From Oscheius tipulae (taxonomy: Eukaryota; Nematoda; Chromadorea; Rhabditida; Rhabditidae): 64,000 bases of DNA. The notes below the pieces were generated by a model. The model was given only the letters and a program-made list of their open reading frames with translations, ran no database searches and had not been told where the DNA came from. A program made the position numbers and the translations under genes. Positions 26,261-36,633 of the stretch are shown piece by piece (the stretch's first letter is position 1; every line of letters starts with the position of its first letter). The DNA lies in NCBI GenBank assembly GCA_037178975.1, contig JASJZH010000005.1, forward strand, positions 3,224,001 to 3,288,000. The letters run 5' to 3'.

Positions 26261-29039
26261 ATGAACGATATCTCTACTACCATAGAGAGTTCAACAATAC
26301 CTGACGAAAATTCTGTCTTCATCGCAGTCTCTGTCCTATTCGTCTTGACAGTTATTATAATTCCTGCACATCTACTAGCCATCTATGTACGTTTTAGAGA
26401 AGTTGTTAATAGTTTTTGGTAGATTCACACGAAAGAACACTTTGATCGACTGCTTTGTGAGTAAAACTGTAGAAATACTAGACATGATAAGTACATAAGA
26501 AGTTAATATTTGATTTGTCAGGGACACAATCCAAGTAACGCTTACCGGTTGAGAGCCACTAAACAAGTCCTAACAGTTCTGCGAATACTGGCAGACTGAT
26601 ACAATCGGACACAAAACTCTTCTGAGCTCCCAGAAGAGTTCAGTCCCCTGATTGATTGCCCTGTCTCTTGTTGCGAAAGAATTTCTCGGCAAAAATATAG
26701 TAGGGTAACTTCCGGCACAGGGTTCCGTAACTGTGGTACTACATAGGTACTTCTGTGATTTCACTTGGCTTATTGGAAGAAAAGTTTCTCTACTACCAAA
26801 GTCTCTTTCCATGCCTCTCCACAAACTGTAAGAGCTGACAAGCCGAGTCCTGTCAACAAATTAGGTTTGAAAAATTACTTTGGTGCAAGAGCTAATGCTG
26901 CCATCAAAGACAGTAGGGAACGTTCATGCGAAATCAAAAAAGGCAGAACTACCGCGTTCAAGACCAATGGCGGTGAAAGCCGTGCTACGGCTATAGATAC
27001 TTCTGTGATTGCGGGCTGGCTGGCAAAATTTTACAGGGTTTGGGATGTGTAAAGAGGCGGTGACAAAGTGACAAAAGCATTTGCAGTTTCATTGATGAAA
27101 ATTTTTTTGTTTCAGGTCCTCTACCGCTTCGAAAACTTCCGTCGAAACGCCTCCTTCCAACTGCTAGCCCGTGTTATCATCCTGGAATTCGTGCAGATGA
27201 CCGGACTCATCTATAGTGGTCTCTTTTTCTGGTTTCCAAGTCTTTACAACTGGGAAATTGTCAGAAAGGTACAGTACTTCAAGAACCTAAAAACATCATC
27301 TTCCAGTTCTACGGCGTCGTCTTATGCTGTTTCTTTCCCGCTCTTTTTGCTCTCAAATGCGAGCTGACCGTCTTCAGAATATTGATTGCACTGAGACTGG
27401 CTCGACCAGAGAAACTATCTTTCAGTATCAAGGTACAGTTATATTTTGTGCTATATACTAAATACTTGTGTATAATTGTGGAACAAAGTGATCTCAGCTT
27501 GCGTTTGAACTCGCTTAAGTTATTCGCCAATTTGATTAGGCTCAAGCAGAGAACACAACAATCCAATGCGCTCGAATTAGCAGTCGGAGGAGGTGGTAGG
27601 GTGGAGAGCAACTGGAGCTTGAAAATAGGTATGAGTATGAGTCAAGTGGGTCAAAAGATCCAGCGGCCACTGTATTGAAATAGTCTAGTGGTTGTGAGAG
27701 GAGATTGACAGGCGAAGAGGGGCTGAGTTTGGAAGATCGGTAGAAGGAATCGTTGCAAAATCTAGAATAGGGGATGGTCAAAGGAAGGCTGCCTCGAGTC
27801 ATAGGAAGTCCCACACATTGAAGAGTTGTTGAAACATGCTTTCCTTAATTACCTCTAGTTCCAAGATTCTAGGAGCAAAATATAGTACATGTCGAGCCCT
27901 GTCCAAGTAATAGAACACTCGTCTGCTTGACCCGGTCACCCATTCTGTAGCCATGCGATCACGTTCTCGTGTTGTTTACGGGTCAAACTCCAGTCTTTAA
28001 ACTGGCTCACGTTTAGTTTGATCTTATTAGCCTTTTGGTTATATGAACTCCCTAAGTTTAGGATTGCTAGATAGTAATCTTTGAATGGAAGTCCTGTAGG
28101 AAATTGCCCTCATTCCGTGATTCTGGACGTCCATATTTGAGCTGCGTATCAAAAGTATTATAGTCGACAAATGTAAGGAGCTGGGAGGCCAAGAAGTTAA
28201 AAATTATCCACAGTTGAAAGTAAAGCATAACATTTCCAGATAGTCGAATGTATTGGTTGGCTTCTCGTCCTCCTTCTCTGCATCGGTGCCTGGGTAGACG
28301 ACGCCATGGACTTTGACATGTATCAATTCTATTGGACCTACAGACCGGACAGTATCGTGGCCAAGATCATTGCCCAAATGGAGCTATACATCTGCATTCC
28401 CTTGATTCTAATCGCCTACGTGCTTTACATGTTGATGCTGAGTATTATCTACTCGATGAAGAAGAAAACACAACAGAGGTTCCGGAAGAGCAAGGAGGAA
28501 TGGACACTTTTTTGGCAGAACACCATCACTACTGTCTACTACATTGTCATCATTCTGATCTTTCATGTTCCTGGTAGGTCTATAATCATAGCGATTAACT
28601 TCTGAGATCTCCTACTGTTAACTTACAGTCCTTGTACTAACAATTAGCCACCCTGTGTCAGTAGTCTTCTCGATATTCAAACAAAACTGCAGCCTGATGT
28701 TCGTATTAGACTCGACTAGTCATATCTAAAGGCAGCGAAATCCTAAAAGCAAGAGTCGAGCTACAGTCACATAGCTACTTGCATTGTATTGCGTAAGTTT
28801 CCAGACCTTTTCGACAAGACAGTCCAGGCCAGTATGTGGTATTTTGTTGGGAACTGCATAGCGTGGATTACTGCCTTCTACTGGACTTCATTGCTACTTC
28901 TGTTCTGTAACAGGTGGGAATGTGCAGTATTGTCAAAAGGACAAAGCTTAGGAGCATCCGGAAGAAGATCAGATTTACAAGATCGGACAGGACAGAGAGC
29001 ACGAGGATTGTGACAGTCGTCAAGAAGAGCTCTTCCTAA
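26261..29039 (+). CDS. 7TM chemoreceptor-like GPCR
   Basis: Six exons (26261-26386, 27116-27268, 27307-27432, 28240-28573, 28805-28913, 28952-29039) join in frame to 311 residues. Seven hydrophobic segments alternate with short loops: TM1 AVSVLFVLTVIIIPAHLLAI, TM2 LLARVIILEFVQMTGLIYSG, TM3 VVLCCFFPALFALKCELTVF, TM4 VECIGWLLVLLLCIGAWV, TM5 IPLILIAYVLYMLMLSIIYS, TM6 TVYYIVIILIFHV, TM7 NCIAWITAFYWTSLLLLFCN. There is then a basic tail (SIRKKIRFTRSDRTESTRIV). This is the layout of nematode serpentine receptors; the exact class is unclear. The last intron is 38 nt, chosen because its AG restores the basic tail. Introns 1 (729 nt) and 3 (about 807 nt) show no extra exon. Confidence 0.75.
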
Positions 29040-29231
29040 AGTTTTAACCCTATTAAATTATGAAATTCGGTCCAATACTCCCCCGTACCGTCTCAACTTG
29101 TCTTTCTGTACAGTTCAGCCCGATTCGCGCTTATCATTGAATTTTGTCGTAATAACTCCCAGGCCTCTCGCGAGACCTGGTTGACCAATTTTTGCAGACC
29201 CAATACCTCGTGTTGGGTAACAATTCTTCAT

Positions 29232-32200
29232 TTACAGTTCGAGTCTCTCGGTCGTGTCTCTCGAATTCTGTGCCCGGTTGTGGTCGAGATTCTTGAAATG
29301 TTGACTGTTCTTGAACTGGGCGTAGAGGGAGAAGAACTGGTACAGAGAGTGGATCCGAGAGTTTCCGATGGGAACATCCGCCAAATTACAACATAGATCC
29401 GTATACTCATCGAGGGAGCAGTCCAGATCTGCTGATGGCAACTAAAACCCAGTTTATAATAAAAAATGAGTCGTACTTTGACAGAAGGGAGTTTTTTCTC
29501 AAAGTCCAGAGGCCATTCCTGCATTAGTTTTTCAATATCAGGCATAGGTCCTTTGAAATTCACAGAGGGAGGAGCTCGACTCTTGTGGAGTTCCTAAGTC
29601 CTGTTGTGAGGGAGGAGATGAGGAGACTACCTTGATGTTGGTGATCCAATGATTGATCTCATCTTTGTTCTGGTCAGCTCTAGTCAGTTTCTTGACCGGG
29701 GCGTCTTCTTGGGTGGTTAGCTGAAAATGTTTAGTTAACGTCTCGTCAAGAACCTTGTGTCTTCCGCTACCATTCATACACGTTCAATCTTACAGATTCA
29801 CTTGGTCTTTCCAGTGTTCAAACGATTCTGACCCTCTCAAACCGTATGTTTCTAGATATTAGAAGCTCTTCTCGGTACATCGTACTCTCGCACTCTGGCC
29901 ATCGGCTCGTATAGGACGAACATTTTCTTGTTCGCCTCAGAAGAAACCCAAGTTATCGCATGGCTCTGTTCGACTGACCGCTTACCTCTTTAGCAGCGCT
30001 CCTCATCTGCATATCCAAAATGGTCGGATCGCTCTGTTTGGCTGCTGGTTCGTCTAGCCACGTCAATCCGGCGTTGTCCTCAACCTGAAAGGAATCATTA
30101 TTTCGAAGAATACAAGCAGTGAAAGCAAAACTACCTGGTACTTTTTCTTGGTTGGCATGATTCGAGAGGGTAACAGTGGGAGGCAGATGTGCCAATAAGC
30201 CTCCGGCTTAACTGGAAGGAAGGATTACCCACCTCATCCGGCCGTGGTATTTTGATGAAGGCGTCAATATCCCCGATTGCCGGGATGTAGTCCACAACAA
30301 AGGCTTGGAGCTGGGGCTTGACTGTGATATTTTCCAGACGGAGATCTTTCGAAGTAATAATGTCCAGAACCCATTGTTCGTCGTCGTTCAGACTGTCTAG
30401 ACGACTCTCTAGAATGTTCTGTTAGAGACTTTGGTTGCTGTTTTACCTTCATCTTCCGAGTCGTCGGCCATCGGTTTCAGCATGGCGCTGAAAGGCTGAG
30501 CTATTTTGTTCATTACCTCTTGGACGGGGCCGCGTTTCTCTGAAAGAAGCTGTTTGCCAATGTTTCAGGAAAAGAAGATGTTATTTCTTGTACTGTGGGG
30601 ACATTAGCCGGTCTCTAAGATGAGTTGTTAGTTTGTTTGCAAGTCTATGCCACAGTCCAATGGGCTCAGCTCATAGAGAATTGTGTCTACTGAGCTATAT
30701 GATAGTCATTGACCTATTGATACGACTTCGTCTGACAGTCGTACGAGGAACACTGAAAAGAATACCTCGAAGTCGCCAAACAATTTTTGATTTGCAAGCC
30801 GACGCTCTCTTTGTTTTCCACTCTGCTCGAGAGATGTTTTAGAGTTTCCTAACTTCTGCCAGATTGTTTGGCCAGTTCTGGCTGGAAAGATCGTTCTGAC
30901 AATGAACAAATTTGAGCATATATGTGTTGCAGTTGGAATTGACCGGAAGTGAAAAAAATCTATTTTGTAATAAAAAATGTCGTATATTGCTAAGGTGGCC
31001 GCTTTCTGCCCGATCAACCTAGTAACGCCCAGGCATCTTATAACCGGTATTTTCCCTTTTCCACCATTTTGCCTTGTTCCTGTTGTCTCATTCCATTTCC
31101 CATTTTCGAATCCCGTGCGAATATCGTACGTCATCACGTACGCGCGTGTTGCCGTGACACCACCTTTGGAATGAGTGATACTGTATGTCTCACTTACGAT
31201 CCCTTGTCTGCGACAATTTTCTGTTAATTTCTCGCAATAATTATTGTTCAAAGTTGTGCTAAATTTGATTATGAAACCCTTTCGTGTTTTTCTTCGAGTT
31301 TGAGCCTATTTCGTTGAGAAAAACTCATCCACTGGGAATTGCCATTCCTGGTAACCCTCTTCTTCCGACACTCTCAAGCCGGGCTTCTCTTTTCCGGGCC
31401 TCATCCCCGGAGATTCACTACTACCCGTGTTCGACTCAGCAGTTTTTAACAAAAATCAATTCGAAAGTACAGTGAAATGTAGGATTGAGCGTTCTAGTGA
31501 CCTATTCCTGCAAATATTCAGTCGAAATTGATTAGTGTGGTCTATTTGTTTCTGCAGGAGGAGTTGTTCTTGTGACAACGAGAATTGCACAGCAATTCAC
31601 GTGCTTTAAACGAAAATTGGTTGGAATCACATTTCCCGTTGCAGTGTTTGTGTCCCTGACCTTTGGTTCTCCAACGGCACAACTCTATATAAGAGAGATT
31701 GCTGCTCTGCTCGAAACGAAAGCAGCTCAACATCAGGAACAGAAGACTGAGGAAAAAGGTATTCTCCAACGGCACAACTTTATATCTTGCGACAAAATTA
31801 GGAAGATTGCCGTTGCGTGCTCCTAGCCTAAAGAGAACTTATCGAAAAAGCTAAAAGATTTGCTTACTTGTAAAATTTGTTTTGTTCATCGGGAGCAATA
31901 GCCATAATACTTTGTGCTCCAGCTTTTGGGCGATCAACACCGGGTATCGCTACAAGAATAGATGTTCCTACTTCAATCGCTCCGTATCCAAAAAAAAAAA
32001 ACAATTTCAAAGATAAAAATTCGAACGTACCTATTTATTGAAGCTTGTAACATTCGGTCTACTTGCCGTTGTAGCGTCTGACTTGCTTGTTCTCGCTCAT
32101 GACTTATGGTTGCTTCCTTGTCAGGCCAAGGAGCTTCCTCTTCTCCGACGTAGTCTTCTGGAGGCCCGAGTAAATCTTGAAAGTATTCTTCACACTCCTC

Positions 32201-33266
32201 AATTCCGAGGATCTCGTGAATTTTCTGGGATCCCGTACCATTTTTATAGAAAACTGCAAAGATAAAGATAAACAAAAATCATTTATAAATAGAACTGACC
32301 GAACAAGGCTTTGAATACTGTCCTTCTAATCCCTCGATGAAATCTTGTGTTTTTGATGAATTGTACTCGAACAACCAGCTCTGACTTCTTTCAGTTTGGC
32401 GTTGAATCTCGTCCTGTGGTCTTTTTTCGCACGATCGTGGAGATTCTCTTCCGAAATATAACAATGTCGTGCTCAAAGAAAAAACACGAACAGTAAAGTA
32501 AACAAACGATGCAAAGGAAGAAGTTATTTCTGGCACTAAAATAACTGCTGGAGTAATTTTTTTCAGTTTGTTTTGGTGACAAATATTGAAGACGCTGTGT
32601 CTCCGACCAATTAGACAAAGAATAAACCGTAAAACTTAATAATGGAATACACCCCAAAATAAACTTTCTGGTCAATTTCAACTAGTTCCGGTCAATTCCA
32701 AATGCAACATATGTAGAGATCATTAGCCATTTTGCTCCACTCGATGTACCGGATCCGACAGGGAGAAGTTACCTTTAGGAGAATTAATGTCGTGTTCATG
32801 CTCCTCGCCTTCCCCTCCCTCATCCTCTAAATCACTCCTCTCATCTTCCAGCTGGTCATATGGAGGTGGGGCACTTGTCGGATAGGTGGGCGGAGCTGTT
32901 CCTCGTAGCAAGTTGTTCTCTGTATCTATTTTTCACAGATCCACAGAAATACTTACCAACAGGGAGAGAGTCATCCTCGCTGTCGAAGGCCTGATGTGGG
33001 TTCTCCAGTTTCTAAAATGGGCTCGTGAGAATTTAAAGGAAATGAAAAGAAAGAAAAGATGTGTCTGCATGTTGCCTAGGCAATATGGGTGCGAGAACAC
33101 CTGTCCGGAAGACGATCTTTTGAATCTGATCACTGACCCTTATCATATTCTCCCTCTCTTGTCTCGAGGAGGCAGCATCGTCGAGATCCGAATCCTCCTC
33201 AACCTGGGCCCCTCGGCTCCCACTGAACCGCACAGATTTTCCTAAACCCCCATGTTTTCTCGTCAT
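29232..33266 (-). CDS. dyf-6: Intraflagellar transport protein IFT46 / DYF-6 homologue
   Basis: Component of the IFT-B complex, required to build sensory cilia. Nine exons on the minus strand (33266-33138, 33011-32957, 32925-32773, 30539-30447, 30408-30233, 30084-29986, 29720-29631, 29593-29477, 29441-29232) give 373 residues. The N-terminal third is acidic and low-complexity, as in the family. The conserved core is unmistakable: VVDYIPAIGDIDAFIKIPRP, LTWLDEPAAKQSDPTILDMQ, NKDEINHWITNIK/ELHKSRAPP, GPMPDIEKLMQEWPLDFEK, DLDCSLDEYTDLCCNLADVP and FFSLYAQFKNSQHFKNL. A perfect X-box lies 207 bp upstream. Intron 3 is 2.2 kb and contains other ORF-like sequence. The gene symbol follows the C. elegans orthologue. 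Confidence 0.93.
32030..32536 (-). CDS. possible nested coding sequence inside dyf-6 intron 3
   Basis: Two minus-strand pieces separated by a GTCAGT...TTTGCAG intron (about 32284-32240) join in frame. The first ends EGLEGQYSKPCS. The second starts VFYKNGTGSQKIHEILGIEE, continues DLLGPPEDYVGEEEAPWPDK and ends QRQVDRMLQASINR. The composition is clearly protein-like. Neither a good start nor a 3' continuation could be fixed: a further open stretch (AIEVGTSILVAIPGVDRPKA, about 31985-31925) does not splice in phase. It is either a nested gene or a relic of an inserted element. No family was recognised. Confidence 0.4.
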
Positions 33267-33473
33267 TTAGAGAGACTAGCCTGTACTCGGTCGTCGGTCC
33301 AGTCTGCCAGTCGATGGCCTCATACGTGAGAGGAACCAAAACTGAAAGCCTACTTTTTACAAGTATTGAGAAAGAATTGTGTTGAAAAATTGAGCCTGGA
33401 TTAGGGAGGCAGGTGGAGGATAATCGTCAGTGGAACTATATTGAGAGAACAACATTCACCAGAGCGCGCTCAC

Positions 33474-33487
33474 GTTGTCATAGCAAC
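33474..33487. promoter_or_regulatory. X-box (RFX/DAF-19 site) of the IFT46 gene
   Basis: GTTGTCATAGCAAC matches the nematode X-box consensus GTHNYYATRRNAAC at every position. It lies 207 bp upstream of the IFT46 start codon. DAF-19/RFX drives ciliary genes, including dyf-6, through such sites in C. elegans. Confidence 0.9.
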
Positions 33488-33956
33488 GGAGGGAACAGAA
33501 TGTGACTGATATGAAGATTTCTGGGAAAGAGAAGGGCTTTTCGAACAGTTTTTGGCTGTCTAAACACGAAAAGAAGCCAGGGAGAGGATCAATAGAAGCT
33601 TTACTAAGTTTTTCCTAAACAATAGAGTATTGTATCATATCTTGTATTTCCCATTTTTTCCTTTTTCGATCTGTTGAGGAGACCATAGAAAATGGGCCGG
33701 TCGTTCTGGCCTATGTTGGTTTCACATACAGTTCTACTATAAGTTGTTTTATACGTTTTACAAGAAGTTACAGGGTATAAGAGGAAAGCCTGTCTACTTG
33801 AGAGGCCCTAGTGATGTGAATAAAGAGGTTGTATCAAGAAGCTTGGTAAAGCCGAAGCCTATGCATTTGAGGTGTACACTAAACTCATTGGCGTACTCTG
33901 AAGAAACCTTTTTTGCATTTTTCGGTGCGTTACACACAATTTATAACTTCTAGGTG

Positions 33957-34115
33957 TGTTTAATCGACTCAGCGTCAAGAACCCCAGAAACGTCGATTTC
34001 GAATTGATCAAATGCTGTTTTCCTCCCCTTATTCTTATTTCCTACATTTTTTTGGTCTTTTGGCGTCGAAGTCGACGTTCCTGGGGTGGTTTTCGACGCT
34101 GAGTCGATTAAACGC
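33957..34115. mobile_element. 159 bp foldback (MITE-like) element
   Basis: The left end GTGTTTAATCGACTCAGCGT (33957 on) and right end (…ACGCTGAGTCGATTAAACGC, to 34115) are inverted repeats. They continue imperfectly for about 45 bp (…AACCCCAGAAACGTCGATTTCGA against TCGAAGTCGACGTTCCTGGGG). The AT-rich centre is about 65 bp. It adjoins the broken end of the P-loop gene. No clear target-site duplication was identified. Confidence 0.75.
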
Positions 34116-34216
34116 TCTTGCGCAAAAAAAGCGCGCCGTTCAGCCATTCAGTCATAACTGGACTGTCCCTTTAAACCATCATTTTTTCTATTGATGGACA
34201 ACAATAAAATTCCTAC

Positions 34217-34861
34217 TTGAATGAATGTAGTTGAATGTGTAGGAATCACGACTTCCGGTCCCTCTTTTAAAGCATCATCGAAGTTTTGGTACTTCAGATA
34301 GTTGGCAAATGAGTTGATGAACGAGTGCTTTACAGCCCCGCGCTCGCCTAAGAGCAGCAAGTTCATTTCTTTCGGAAAAACTGAACATGCTTTTCGATAA
34401 TATGTTGAACTCTCACCTGTCAATGGAGCCACTTTACTTAAGGTTTTTGTTCGCGGTTATTCGACTATTGAGGGCCGTTAGTCGATGGGCCTGGTTCGTT
34501 CACTAATGTACTCGGATCAGCTGGAACCCTGCCATCATTCTATAAATTTTCATTACACTCATTCCTAGGCACTCATTCTCGCAACTTTCTCCAAGAAGGA
34601 GGCATTAGCTGCTCGAATTTGATTTGATTTAATACTGATGACAGTCTTCAGAAGAGGCCAGTCTTCTTGTTGCAAAATAAAATTTACCGATTGTCTCCGA
34701 GACTCTAACAGAAGGAGGCGAAAGTCTGGACAGAAATGATCAGCAGCTTTGGAAATAAGGCTATTTTCCAGTTTCACTGTTGTTAGCATGTCCAACTTCG
34801 TTTGCACAGTCAAAACAGCATTTTGCAACACAGCTGCAGGTACCTCCTTGAGGAAATCCAT
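34217..34861 (-). pseudogene. truncated P-loop NTPase-like gene
   Basis: Exon A (34861-34573) encodes 96 residues from MDFLKEVPAAVLQNAVLTVQ to EKVARM. A short exon ends KVAPLT (about 34417), and exon C (34368-34217) reads EMNLLLLGERGAVKHSFINS then FANYLKYQNFDDALKEGPEV and VIPTHSTTF. This resembles a metazoan/fungal P-loop family with LLLGETGVGKST..INAFANYL..LDDA..; here the Walker A motif is GERGAVKHS, with the essential Gly replaced by Val and Ser/Thr by His. Coding sequence stops shortly after, next to the foldback element at 33957-34115, and no downstream GTPase motifs follow. Likely a decayed, truncated copy. Linking exons are uncertain. Confidence 0.5.
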
Positions 34862-34989
34862 TGGAAAGGCAATAGGCGAGGCGTTTGGGAGACTGGTATA
34901 GGAGTTAGACGCTTTATGACTTTTCTGGTAATAGTTCGGCAGGCGGCCTCCTCATTCAAACGTATTTTCGCGCGTATTTTTCAATTTGG

Positions 34990-35035
34990 CGGGATTTTTT
35001 ATTTTTCTTCTTTTCACCAAGCTCTTTGTTATTTT
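34990..35035. repeat. left arm of a 46 bp inverted repeat pair
   Basis: CGGGATTTTTTATTTTTCTT...GTTATTTT is about 93% identical to the reverse complement of 35981-36027. The arms enclose about 945 bp containing an unknown plus-strand gene. Confidence 0.8.
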
Positions 35036-35156
35036 ATTTAGTCCTTCCTCATTTCTGCTGGTTTTTCGTGGAGTTCAAATAAATAGGAGTAACTAAGTAA
35101 ACAGTAGATAAGAAAATACTTTATTGCAACCAAAAATCGTAAAAAAGGGATGTTCA

Positions 35157-35900
35157 ATGGCCGATCGGAGTCCAAAGACTGTCAGACTCGTTGTGAAAAC
35201 GGGTCCCATCACGAGTAATGATATACAGTACCTATCAAATTAGGGAATGAGACCCTACCTGGACAAAATTATTGACAGTGTCATTTCGTCAAGTATGGTT
35301 CCCCGCTCCGACCCTCATCTCACGCTGCTCTATGAGTACATGAGGACTCCGGAGCTCGAAGCTGCATATCTTCGCCGATGGAATCTGCTGCCGGCCATTG
35401 AACAACCGATGGGAGTCAACAGGAATGGGATCATCTACCTGGCCCTCTGCGCCGCCAAGCCGTTCAACTTGAGAAAGCCGAACTGCATCGGAAAGATCAA
35501 GGAGGTTTTGGTACGCTTCACTTCCGCTGCACGGTTTGCCGTAATCATAAGTCTGCTCACCATGGTCCATCCGTCTACGATCCGACTGTTCATGTGGGTC
35601 ACCGAAACAATAATTATCTGAGAAGATCCCAGGGTGAGTACATGGTTATATCAAAACTCATTCATCTAAGGTCCGTGGCTCTTTGGCCTCATCTCCCGCC
35701 GCACGAAGGAGTGCCGAGTCTTCAGGGTTCAGATAGAACTTTGCCGTCGAAACTTGCTCTTCACTGATGGTTGTCCATCAACGGTCGTCAAGTCTGCGAG
35801 GATCCGTACCTCCGCCTTCTGGAGCTTGTCTCCAAATATCATCTCCCTTGATTTTCGACTTTGTTATCATGAATCTGTTGCAGTTTCTCCTGTAATATCC
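35157..35900 (+). CDS. unknown gene within an inverted-repeat-bounded segment
   Basis: The start MADRSPKTVRLVVKTGPITS is at 35157. A 51 nt intron (GTACCT...TTGACAG, about 35229-35279) leads in phase to VISSSMVPRSDPHLTLLYEY, MRTPELEAAYLRRWNLLPAI and on to NCIGKIKEV near 35508. From about 35440 a second frame is open and Cys/His-rich (GGFGTLHFRCTVCRNHKSAH). It splices in phase across a GTGAGT...CTAAG intron to PWLFGLISRRTKECRVFRVQ, and how the two parts connect is unclear. No family was recognised. The flanking inverted repeats raise the possibility that it is carried by a mobile element. Confidence 0.4.
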
Positions 35901-35980
35901 TCGTTCAATTTACTTTGTTTGTTTTTTTGCTCAACTTACTTATTACTATCTTATAATCGATTAGACAAGCTGTTACTGAC

Positions 35981-36027
35981 AAAATAACAAAGAGCTTGGT
36001 GAAGAGAAGAAAAACAAAAAAATCCCG
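35981..36027. repeat. right arm of the inverted repeat pair
   Basis: Reverse complement of 34990-35035 with a few mismatches. Homology ends abruptly on both outer sides. Confidence 0.8.
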
Positions 36028-36633
36028 GGATCGAGCAAAACAGAACTATTCGGAAAAAGGGGAGTGTCTTCTAAAAGACTTCTTTCTAAAGAAAGATATG
36101 CATACTGGAAGATGAGCACAACTGCGCTTGCAGAACTCTCCGTCTTACAGATCGGAAGGGGTTTCGGAGATCTGAAGAAGTGCTGAGAGAGGATTAGGAG
36201 ACACCTTATCAAGAACATGAGACGCATCTCGATTGGGGAAGCAGACAGATTTGGTTAGTATTTATTGGGAGTGTGAGACAGGGACTGGATTAGTGTTCCG
36301 CAGACTTTTTAGACGTCGGAGAATTAATGCTGCGCCGGAAATGGACCAATGGAGAAAAACAGAGAGGCAGAAAGACAGAGAGACAGAGACAGGGATACAG
36401 AGAGATTCTTTTTAGTCCCAAGCTCCTCACATGCACACACAAAAGGGAATATTTGATCTGCCGTCACCATCAAAAAACCAAGTTTGTTTTTCATAAATAC
36501 CGAGACTCTTCTTCCCCCGTTCAAAATTCTGAGATTGTGAGTTCGAATGTTTATTAGGCGAACCAATACCAGTCATTTGTATACCAGTCTTTGTCAAGGA
36601 GCTTTGGAAGCGGTTTTTTGCGGGAAGAAATGT
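36028..36633. other. intergenic region with GACAGA-type simple repeat
   Basis: A GAGACAGA-rich tract runs about 36357-36403. No coding feature was seen. Confidence 0.5.

Noticed and set aside
28914-28939. A 26 nt (or 14 nt) ultra-short intron in the 7TM gene
   Set aside because: A normal 38 nt intron ending at CTTAG (28951) gives the same basic tail in phase, so no unusual splicing is needed.
30210-30232. A 17-21 nt intron in dyf-6 followed by an exon reading KPEAYWHICLPLL
   Set aside because: IFT46 alignment shows IPRPDE joins directly to VEDNAGLTWLDEP. The whole 148 nt is one intron.
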